Assembly: GCF_900113015.1 (NCBI RefSeq)
Contig: NZ_FONV01000016.1
Location: forward strand, 124,001-188,000
Source of the DNA: Actinoplanes philippinensis
Lineage (GTDB): Bacteria > Actinomycetota > Actinomycetes > Mycobacteriales > Micromonosporaceae
Length of the DNA: 64,000 nucleotides
Reading direction: 5' to 3'
Under the pieces are notes generated by a model. The model saw nothing but the letters and a program-made list of their open reading frames with translations, was not told the origin of the DNA and did no database searches. Positions 34,271 to 41,429 of the stretch are shown one piece after another; the first letter of the stretch is position 1; every line of letters begins with the position of its first letter. Both the position numbers and the translations under genes were made by a program.

Positions 34271-34622
34271 TCCGCAGCGGAAGATTTTCGAATCAGACGC
34301 AAGGCCGCGCCATCCGTCGTTCTCCAGACTTACTGCTGTCTCATGAGACGCAGACCGACTCGCCAGACGTCGGAAGCGTCGGCTAGCGAGCACACGGATC
34401 GCGGCTACTTGTTTCATTGATCTACGACCGCAGCCCGGCCAGGCTTGGTCGAGGTGACCGGTGGGATCGCTCTGTCGCGGCTGTCCACCGCAGGTTTGGT
34501 GTGACTCACTCATGGCATGCGCCTGCCGGTCACCGCGGCGCGGAGTGGCTCAAGAGGGGTATGCCCAGCTCAAAGTAGCGCTGCCCTCCCGTCGACCATC
34601 GGATCGAGGGAGAGGTAACCAG
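34271..34622. other. Gap before IS110 transposase, no gene seen
   Basis: No coding frame with family resemblance was found. The stretch probably includes the left end of the IS110-type element; IS110 elements lack clear inverted repeats, so the boundary cannot be set by eye. Confidence 0.4.
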
Positions 34623-35786
34623 ATGGGCCAGGTCGTCATCGGCGTAGACCCGCACAAGCGTTCCGCCACCATCGAGGTTATCGACCAGCGCGAACGCGTC
34701 CTGGGCAAGGGCCGGTTCGGCACCGACACCGACGGTTACCAGGCCATGCTCGCCGCTGGCCGTGAACACACCGACCGGATCTGGGCCGTCGAGGGCTGCA
34801 GCGGCATCGGCCGGCACGTCGCCCAACGCCTGGTCGCCGACGGCGAGACCGTCCTGGACGTCCCGGCGAAGCTGTCGGCCCGGGCGCGGGTGTTCTCCAC
34901 CGGCCAAGGCCGTAAGACCGACCCGGTCGACGCCCACAGCGTCGCCGTCGTTGCTTTGCGCACCTCTGACCTGCGGCAGGTCGTCGTCGACGACACGACC
35001 GTGGCGTTGCGGCTTCTGGTCGACCGGCGTGATCAGCTTGGCCGGGCCCGCACCGAGGCCGTGTCCCGGCTGCATCACCTGCTGCTCGAGTTGGTGCCGG
35101 GTGGGGCGAAGAAGTTCCTGTCCGCTCAGCAGGCGCGGGCGCTGCTCAACACCGTCCGCCCGCGTGACGTCGTGGGCAAGACCCGCCGCTGGCTGGCATC
35201 CGAGCTGATCCACGAGCTCGTCACGATCGACAAGAAGATCAAGGTCGCGAACGCCGAACTGACCGAGCTGGTCGACTCGACGGGCAGCCGACTGCGGACG
35301 CTTCACGGTATCGGCCCGTCCGGCGCCGCTCGCCTCATCGGCGACATCGGCGATGTCAGCCGGTTCACCGGCCGCGGTCACTTCGCGTCCTGGAACGGCA
35401 CCGCCCCTATCGACGCGTCCTCCGGCGACCAGAACCGGCACCGGTTGTCGCGGGCCGGGAACCGGCGCATCAACCGGGTTCTGCACATCATGGCCGTCGT
35501 CCAGCTCCGCAACGACACCGAAGGACGCCGCTACTACCGGCGCAAACTCGCCGAAGGCAAGACCACCATGGAAGCCATGCGCGCCCTCAAACGCCGGCTC
35601 TCCGACGTCGTCTATCGGCTGATGACCGCCGACGCCAAGCGGCTCAGGACGGGCCCGGGAGGACAAGTGGGGGCGACTCTGCAATCCGGCGCGGCCGACC
35701 CAAACCCCAAGGCCGACACTTCGGAGAAGTCACTTCCCGGACCCGCCGAAGACCACCTTAGAACACCGCTTCTCACCGCCTCTTGA
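34623..35786 (+). CDS. IS110-family transposase
   Basis: A 387-residue DEDD-type transposase. The N-terminal RuvC-like domain shows 'VIGVDPHKRSATIEV', 'IWAVEGCSG' and 'GRKTDPVDAHSVA'; the C-terminal Transposase_20 domain has 'LHGIGPSGAARLIGDIGD', 'SWNGTAPIDASSGD' and 'RLSRAGNRRIN' with the catalytic Ser region. The ATG has GGAGAGG upstream; longer frames to 34461 are less likely. It appears full length. Element ends were not determined. It differs from the second IS110 at 39764. Confidence 0.9.
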   Translation: MGQVVIGVDPHKRSATIEVIDQRERVLGKGRFGTDTDGYQAMLAAGREHTDRIWAVEGCSGIGRHVAQRLVADGETVLDVPAKLSARARVFSTGQGRKTDPVDAHSVAVVALRTSDLRQVVVDDTTVALRLLVDRRDQLGRARTEAVSRLHHLLLELVPGGAKKFLSAQQARALLNTVRPRDVVGKTRRWLASELIHELVTIDKKIKVANAELTELVDSTGSRLRTLHGIGPSGAARLIGDIGDVSRFTGRGHFASWNGTAPIDASSGDQNRHRLSRAGNRRINRVLHIMAVVQLRNDTEGRRYYRRKLAEGKTTMEAMRALKRRLSDVVYRLMTADAKRLRTGPGGQVGATLQSGAADPNPKADTSEKSLPGPAEDHLRTPLLTAS

Positions 35787-35881
35787 CACAGAGGGGTGCC
35801 ATGAGAGTGAACTGCTTGGCCGCAGTCCAGCCGTGCTGCTTGGCGGCAAATCCGGCCGCTAGTCAAGTCCGGATGCGGGAT

Positions 35882-36124
35882 TCAACGGCAAAGCCAGACG
35901 CCGACTCCCTCGTATCGAGCCACTTCGCAGTCCAGCCGGCGAACGAAAAGGGACGAACCGACAATCCAGACGTGCTCGTCGGGATGCAGGAGCAGCGGTC
36001 GCGGGAGCTCAACCGCCCAATCACCGGCTTCCACCATGGTTACCAATGTCAGCCGTGCCACCGGCGCCGGATCGGTTCGGACAACTCCGCTGGAGTCATC
36101 CCCCTGACCCAGCTGCATCTGCAT
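35882..36124 (-). CDS. Small hypothetical protein between two insertion sequences
   Basis: An 80-residue frame with ordinary amino-acid composition ('RPLLLHPDEHVWIVGSSLFVRRLDCEV'). No family was recognised. The ATG is 90 bp from the ISL3 left end, so any promoter must lie in that interval or in the element. It may be a truncated resident gene. Confidence 0.35.
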   Translation of the reverse strand: MQMQLGQGDDSSGVVRTDPAPVARLTLVTMVEAGDWAVELPRPLLLHPDEHVWIVGSSLFVRRLDCEVARYEGVGVWLCR

Positions 36125-36213
36125 GCAAGGAGGCTACCGGCAGCGCTGCTTCGCCATGCAAAGACCGAGGCCATCCCGCACTCGTCCACACGTGTCAACG
36201 GTCAAGACGAAGT

Positions 36214-37895
36214 GGCTCTGGCACGAAGTTCGTGATTGCGGGCGGACCCCGCGACGCACGGATGGTCTGATGTGGATGATCATGTGCGCGGTGTGGCGAT
36301 CATGGTCTCGGGGTTCTGCTTCCGCACCTCGCGCCGTTGCGGATCAGTCAGGTACGTGCTGGCGGACGGTCGATCTGGCTGGACGCCGACGTTCTGGCTG
36401 ATGAAGCGCGGTGTCCAGGCTGCGGAGGCAGGTCAGCGCGGGTGCACAGTCGGTACTGGCGGATCTTGACGGACTTGGCAATGGGCGGTCAGCAGACGCT
36501 GCTGAAGGTGCGGATCCGGCGGTTCTTCTGCGACGACGTCAGCTGCCCTCGGCGGACCTTCGCCGAGCAGGTGCCCGGCGTCACCACGCCCTACGCCCGG
36601 CGGACTCCGCTGCTGCGCGGCGTTCTGGAGAAGATCGCCTTGGCGCTGGGTGGGCGGCCAGGCGCCCGGATGACCCGTCTGCTGGCCGCCGAGGTGTCAC
36701 GCACAACCATGTTGCGGCTGGTCCGAGCCTTGCCGGTGCCCGCGGCGGGAACCGTGACCGTGCTCGGTGTCGACGACTTCGCGTTCCGCAAGGGCTGCAA
36801 CTACGGCAGCATCCTGGTCGACATGCATACCGGCCGGCCCGTCGACCTGCTACCCGACCGCCTCGCCGACACCTTCGCCGCCTGGCTGCGCGAGCATCCC
36901 GGCGCCGAAGTGATCTGCCGCGACCGCGCCAGCGGCTACGCCGAAGGGGGCCGGACCGGCGCTCCGGACGCGATCCAGGTCGCCGACCGCTTCCACCTGC
37001 TACAAAACCTCACCAAAGCCGTCGACCGGGCAGTCCGTGCTCACGGCAAATGCCTCAAGGACCGGCCAGAATCCGAGGCCGTCGCCCAGCCGCGACCGGC
37101 GACGGACGCCCCCGAGGGCCGCCGGGTCGAGGTGACCCGACAGCGCCACGCCGAGATTCATGCTCTGCACGTCAAAGGCATCGGCAACACCGCGATCAGC
37201 CGGGCACTGAACCTCGACCACAAGACCGTGCTGCGCTACCTGCGGGCGGCAACCGCCGACGAACTGCTCACCGAGGTCGTCCCCCGAATCCGTGACCTCG
37301 ACAAATACGTCGCCTATCTCGCCGAGCGCTGGGAACAGGGATGCACCAACGCCGCCTGGCTGACCGCCGAGCTCCGCGGACGCGGCTACCGCGGCAGCGA
37401 ACGCACCGTGCGCCGGCAGCTGCACCTGTGGCGTGACGGCAGCGTCAAACCGACCGCGGTAAAAGCGGTCGCGCCCAAGCCGCGAGAGGTGACCGGTTGG
37501 ATCATCCGCCCCGCGGTCGAGCGCACTGAACGTGAACAGGCTGACCTGGCCCGCATTCTGCAACGATGCGACAGCCTGCGCACCGTTGACCGGCTGGTCA
37601 GCGACTTCGGTGGCATGCTCCGCCAACGCCAGGGCCAGCACCTGGACGCCTGGATCGCTCAGGCCCGAAGCAGCGGAGTCACTCAACTCGTCGGCTTCGC
37701 CGACGGCCTGATCAAGGACTATGACGCTGTCCGCAACGGGCTCACCCTGCCCTGGAGCAGCGGCGCGGTCGAGGGCAACGTCGGCAGACTCAAGACGATC
37801 AAGCGTCAAATGTATGGCCGCGCGAACTTCGATCTTCTGCGCCGCCGCGTCATCCTCGCCGAGTAGGACACGATCACGAACTACGTGCCAGAGCC
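36214..37895 (+). mobile_element. ISL3-family insertion sequence with terminal inverted repeats
   Basis: A 23-bp terminal inverted repeat with one mismatch bounds the element: left end at 36214-36236 starting GGCTCTGGCACG, right end at 37873-37895 ending CGTGCCAGAGCC. The transposase lies between. The 8-bp flanks (GACGAAGT left, AATTCCGG right) do not match, so no target duplication is visible, which suggests loss or a later rearrangement at one side. Confidence 0.85.
36337..37866 (+). CDS. ISL3-family transposase
   Basis: About 509 residues. An N-terminal zinc-finger region ('CPGCGGRSARVHSRYWR', 'CPRRTFAEQVPG'), DDE core with 'VLGVDDFAFRKGCNYGSILVD', 'VICRDRASGYAEGG', 'ADRFHLLQNLTKA', an inserted HTH region and the C-terminal 'LPWSSGAVEGNVGRLKTIKRQMYGRA' with the catalytic Glu. 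Homology ('LLPHLAPLRISQVR') extends upstream of the TTG at 36337 without a good ATG or GTG in frame, so the start is uncertain. It ends 7 bp before the right inverted repeat. Confidence 0.88.
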   Translation: MRISQVRAGGRSIWLDADVLADEARCPGCGGRSARVHSRYWRILTDLAMGGQQTLLKVRIRRFFCDDVSCPRRTFAEQVPGVTTPYARRTPLLRGVLEKIALALGGRPGARMTRLLAAEVSRTTMLRLVRALPVPAAGTVTVLGVDDFAFRKGCNYGSILVDMHTGRPVDLLPDRLADTFAAWLREHPGAEVICRDRASGYAEGGRTGAPDAIQVADRFHLLQNLTKAVDRAVRAHGKCLKDRPESEAVAQPRPATDAPEGRRVEVTRQRHAEIHALHVKGIGNTAISRALNLDHKTVLRYLRAATADELLTEVVPRIRDLDKYVAYLAERWEQGCTNAAWLTAELRGRGYRGSERTVRRQLHLWRDGSVKPTAVKAVAPKPREVTGWIIRPAVERTEREQADLARILQRCDSLRTVDRLVSDFGGMLRQRQGQHLDAWIAQARSSGVTQLVGFADGLIKDYDAVRNGLTLPWSSGAVEGNVGRLKTIKRQMYGRANFDLLRRRVILAE

Positions 37896-38083
37896 AATTC
37901 CGGTGTCCGCGAGCCGGGACCCAACTGTCCGCTGACAAGGATTCTCGCGTTTCCGCTAGCAACACGGTCGGCGGCAGATCCGGATGTTCGATGTGAGCCA
38001 GATATGTCGAGCTGGTGAGGACGGTACGGCGTTCAGGCACCATCGACCATGAGCGGGGTGGAGGACCCCGTCATACTGGCGTG

Positions 38084-38938
38084 ATGGAGATCCACGAGTT
38101 TTGGCGGATCGTGGATCAAGCCCGCGACGATTCGGGCGTCACGGCGGGCCCGTTTGACGAAGCCGAGGTCGCCGAAGCGCTGGTCGCACGGCTGATGATG
38201 TTGTCGCCCAACGAGATCCTCGGTTTCGACGACCTTCTAGGTGAGGTCATCGGCCAGCTTGACAATCCGAGAGTCGCCCTCGCGTGTCAACTCATCACGG
38301 GTTTCCTCTCCGATGACCTTTTCTCGTCCTTCAGGGCTGGGCTCGTTGGTCTGGGGCGTCACACTGTGGAGCAGATCATCGCCGACCCCGACTGCCTGGC
38401 TGAGCACCCTGTCGTCATCGACATCGCCGCGGGGCGTTGTGAGCGGAAGTCGCTCGACGGTGAAAGCCTGCTGTTCGCGGCGTCATCCGCATATGCCCGG
38501 ATCAGCGACGGCGACGAGGACGCTTTCTGGCACGCGGTCGATGCCCGCCGAGAGGCGATGGGATCCGGCGGTCTCGTGCGGCCGGCGGGGGAATCCGGTG
38601 CCGACGACGCCGAGCCCGTCCGCGAGGGACTGCCGCGCCTTTCGGCGCTTCTGCCTCCTGGACACTGGGCATCCGAATCACAACCAGCCAGGCCGGCGCC
38701 ACAGGCTGATCCCGACGAGCGATGCCCGCTGTGCGGTGGTGCGTTGCGGGCGCACTCGGTCGAGTCAAGCAGCCGTCGCGAGGACGGGACTTTCCTCACG
38801 CGGGAATTCAGGCGGTGCCTAGATTGCTCACGGGTGGTTGAGCGCTTCAAGCACGCCGACAGCTGGGATGGGTGGCGGGAGTCAGACCCAGTCGAACTTG
38901 ATCACCTTGTCGGCATACGGTTCTTACTCAACCAATAG
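38084..38938 (+). CDS. DUF4240-like protein with C-terminal zinc ribbon
   Basis: A 284-residue protein. The N-terminal ~170 residues resemble the DUF4240 pattern: 'EIHEFWRIVDQARDD' at the start, a 'LACQLITGFLSDDLFSSFRAGLV' helix pair, 'FWHAVDARR' late. The C-terminus carries CPLCGG and CLDC, a four-Cys zinc-ribbon candidate not usual for DUF4240. The ATG reading MEIHEFW starts the conserved block; an ORF extending to 38015 is less likely. Function unknown. It lies between the ISL3 element and the interrupted ligase. Confidence 0.65.
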   Translation: MEIHEFWRIVDQARDDSGVTAGPFDEAEVAEALVARLMMLSPNEILGFDDLLGEVIGQLDNPRVALACQLITGFLSDDLFSSFRAGLVGLGRHTVEQIIADPDCLAEHPVVIDIAAGRCERKSLDGESLLFAASSAYARISDGDEDAFWHAVDARREAMGSGGLVRPAGESGADDAEPVREGLPRLSALLPPGHWASESQPARPAPQADPDERCPLCGGALRAHSVESSSRREDGTFLTREFRRCLDCSRVVERFKHADSWDGWRESDPVELDHLVGIRFLLNQ

Positions 38939-39075
38939 CTATTTCCACGTCGTGGAATTGCAGGTAGCGAACCATTAGGAACACGGACAAAACGCACTCT
39001 TCTCGGCAGAAGCGGATAGGTGCTCAAGGTGGCGCTCAACGTCGGTAGCACCGGCGCTCGAGCCATCACACCGAC

Positions 39076-39732
39076 ATGACTAGGTACGATTCGCTGATTT
39101 GTCTACGCCTGGGCTTGCCGTCGACCGACGATCAAGGGGTGCGCGCGGCTACGGGGCTACCTTCCGCTATCGCCCCGATGCTGGCTACGCCCGGACCGGT
39201 GCCGACAGGCGAGGGGTGGGCAGCGGAGGCCAAGCACGACGGAATGCGAGCCGCGGTCAGCGCCGCCGATGGCCGCTGGCGCCTGCGTAGCCGCACCGGT
39301 CGCGACGTCTCGAGCACCTTCCCGGAACTGTCGGTGCTGCCGGAGCTGCTCGGCGGCCGTCGGGTGGCGTTGGACGGCGAACTGGTGGTCCTGGACCCTG
39401 CCGGCGTCTCGGACTTCACGCGTCTGCAGCAGCGCATCAGGGTACGCAACCCCAGCACGCGGCTGCTGCGCGCCGCGCCGGCCACCCTGTACGCGTTCGA
39501 CCTGCTGGTCCTTGACTAACAGGATCTGCTAGCCGTGCCCTACACCGAACGCCGGGCGATGCTGGACGACCTGCAGCTGCACGGTGCTGGTGTGGACACG
39601 CCACCGTTCTTCGTCGACGGGGCCACTGAGCTGTACGCCGCAGCCCAGCAGCACGGCCTGGAGGGTATCGTCTGCAAGCGGCTGACCTCGCCCTACACTC
39701 CGGGTCAGCGATCTAAGACGTGGGTCAAGACG
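39076..39732 (+). pseudogene. ATP-dependent DNA ligase, N-terminal part, cut by transposon insertion
   Basis: The frame encodes the nucleotidyltransferase domain of a LigD/LigC-type ligase: 'IAPMLATPGPVPTGEGW', motif I region 'AEAKHDGMRAA' (KxDG), 'VALDGELVVLD' (motif III), 'LYAFDLLVLD' and, after an in-frame TAA at 39517, 'DLLAVPYTERRAMLDDL', 'HGLEGIVCKR' (motif IV) and 'RSKTWVKT' (motif V). Homology stops inside the codon after WVKT. The missing OB-fold domain resumes in frame at 52641. The TAA is a single-codon nonsense change, probably acquired after interruption. The start is uncertain. Confidence 0.85.
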
Positions 39733-39734
39733 GT

Positions 39735-41146
39735 TTCTGTCAGACACCCCAGCTTCTTGAATGTCAAGCTGCGGCAGGTTGTGTGCGGTGTGACCAGGCA
39801 GTCGTCTGGTCGTAGCGGGTGGTGGTTTTGAGGCAGCCGTGGAGGATGCCGACGAGGCGGTTGCCGACCTGGCGCAGGGCGGCGTTGTGGCCGACCTCGC
39901 GGCCGCGGAGTTCGTCGTAGTAGGCGCGGACGCCGGGGTCGTGCAGGATCGCGGCGCCGGCCTGCATGTGCAGGGCGTCGACGAGGCGGTCGTTGTGGAT
40001 GAACCGGGCGTGGACGGTCTTGGACTTGCCGGACTGCCGGGTGATCGGTGCGGTGCCGGCGTAGTTCTTGCGGGACTTGGCGTCGGCGTAGCGGCCGTCA
40101 GCGTCGCCGAACTCTGCGAGCACCCGGGCGCCGAGGATCACGCCGATGCCGGGCTGGCTGAGGTAGACCTCAGCGTCCGGGTGCTGACCAAAATGGGCCT
40201 CGACCTGCCCTTCGAGAGTGCGGATCTCGGTGTTGAGGGTTTGCAGGATCGCGACGGTGGCACGGACGGTGGCGGCGTAGGCGCCGGCGACGATGTCGGC
40301 CTGGCCCAGGTGCTCGGTGCGCAGGACCTGCTGGATCGCGGCGGCCTTGGCCACGAGGTCACGACGGCGGGCCTTCTTCAACACGGCGCTGATCTGCCCG
40401 ATGGTCAGTTTCGCTGCCGCGGCCGGAGTGGGTGCCTTGGCCAGCAGTTCCAGGGCGTCCGCGCCGGTCAGCGTCAACGGCTGGTAGGCCGCCAGCGCCG
40501 CGGGGAAGTAATCGCGTAGCGCTGCCCGTAGCCGCAGCGTGTGCCGGGTGCGTTCCCAGATCAGCGTCTGGTGAGCGCGGGCCACGACCTTGACGGCCTC
40601 GGCGATGTCGGAGTCCGCGGCGACCTGCCGCAGCTGGTGACGGCGGGTTCTCACCATGTCGGCCAGGGTGTGCGCGTCGGCCTTGTCGCTCTTGGCCCCG
40701 GACAGCGACAGCAGCTCACGATGCCGGGCGGCCTGCTTCGGATTCACACCGTAGACCTGGTAGCCGGCCGCGACCAGCGCCCGTACCCACGGCCCGCGGT
40801 CGGTCTCGATGCAGACCAGCACGTCCGACGGTTTCGCGTCATCGGGCAGGAACCCGGCGACGAGCTCGTGGAACCGGGTCATCCCGTCCACGCCCTCGGG
40901 TAGCCGGGCCGCGCGTACAGCCCGGCCGTGTACGTCCTGTATCTCCACGTCGTGGTGGTCTTCCGCCCAGTCATCACCGACGAACAGCACTTGCGATCTC
41001 CGCCCTGCCACAGATCCACAACGGCCGCCTGCGGAAGACTTCAGCGCCCTAATGGACCAGTGCTCACGCCAACACCCGGCGGGCACGACACCCCATCAGC
41101 CGTTCGTCTCCCGACCACGAGCGGGGGCACGGTCTGACACCAGGAC
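39735..41146 (-). mobile_element. IS110-family element (approximate limits)
   Basis: Similar decamers lie at both sides of the transposase in the same orientation: on the minus strand GGTGTCAGAC near 41134 and GGTGTCTGAC near 39744. Such short direct similarities at element ends are usual for IS110, which lacks inverted repeats. The downstream end coincides with the left edge of the Tn554-like transposon. Confidence 0.45.
39764..40990 (-). CDS. IS110-family transposase 2
   Basis: A 408-residue DEDD transposase: 'LFVGDDWAEDHHDVEI', 'VLVCIETDRGPW', 'GAKSDKADAHTLADMVR' in the RuvC-like domain, and 'LSQPGIGVILGARVLAEFGD', 'NYAGTAPITRQSGKS', 'RFIHNDRLVDALH' in the Transposase_20 part. The GTG start has GGAG upstream and begins at the conserved Asp strand; an ATG 32 codons upstream adds no homology. 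It appears intact and belongs to a different branch from the copy at 34623. Confidence 0.88.
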   Translation of the reverse strand: MLFVGDDWAEDHHDVEIQDVHGRAVRAARLPEGVDGMTRFHELVAGFLPDDAKPSDVLVCIETDRGPWVRALVAAGYQVYGVNPKQAARHRELLSLSGAKSDKADAHTLADMVRTRRHQLRQVAADSDIAEAVKVVARAHQTLIWERTRHTLRLRAALRDYFPAALAAYQPLTLTGADALELLAKAPTPAAAAKLTIGQISAVLKKARRRDLVAKAAAIQQVLRTEHLGQADIVAGAYAATVRATVAILQTLNTEIRTLEGQVEAHFGQHPDAEVYLSQPGIGVILGARVLAEFGDADGRYADAKSRKNYAGTAPITRQSGKSKTVHARFIHNDRLVDALHMQAGAAILHDPGVRAYYDELRGREVGHNAALRQVGNRLVGILHGCLKTTTRYDQTTAWSHRTQPAAA

Positions 41147-41347
41147 TCAACCTCGGTCCAGGCAAGGGAAGTGCTCACCCGCTCGCGGCTACCAGCTACC
41201 GAGTCTGCCAGCGGCTGACCCGGTAGCTCCCATTAGGCAAGAACCGGTGTACGCACTGAGATACAGCAGTTCACGTCAGCACCGCTCCTAGCCTGTTATC
41301 CGCGACATGTGTCGCCGCAAGCCTCGAGAGGCCTCAGAGGGTTGAAG

Positions 41348-41405
41348 TTTCACCCCTGACCGGGCATGCGCCGGAGGTCCATGCCCACGAGGGTAATGGG
41401 TGAAA
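41348..41405. terminator. Nested inverted repeat downstream of the AAA+ gene
   Basis: TTTCACCC (41348-41355) pairs with GGGTGAAA (41398-41405), and inside it GGGCATG (41362-41368) pairs with CATGCCC (41380-41386). It lies 25 bp after the AAA+ gene stop and could be a terminator; a recombination-related structure is also possible. Confidence 0.5.
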
Positions 41406-41429
41406 TTGCAAGCCAAGTCCGTCGCGCGA

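Noticed and set aside
41147..41429. Continuation of the interrupted ligase right after the IS110
   Set aside because: Translation of the flank gives no OB-fold sequence; the matching continuation is at 52641, so the IS110 alone did not split the gene.
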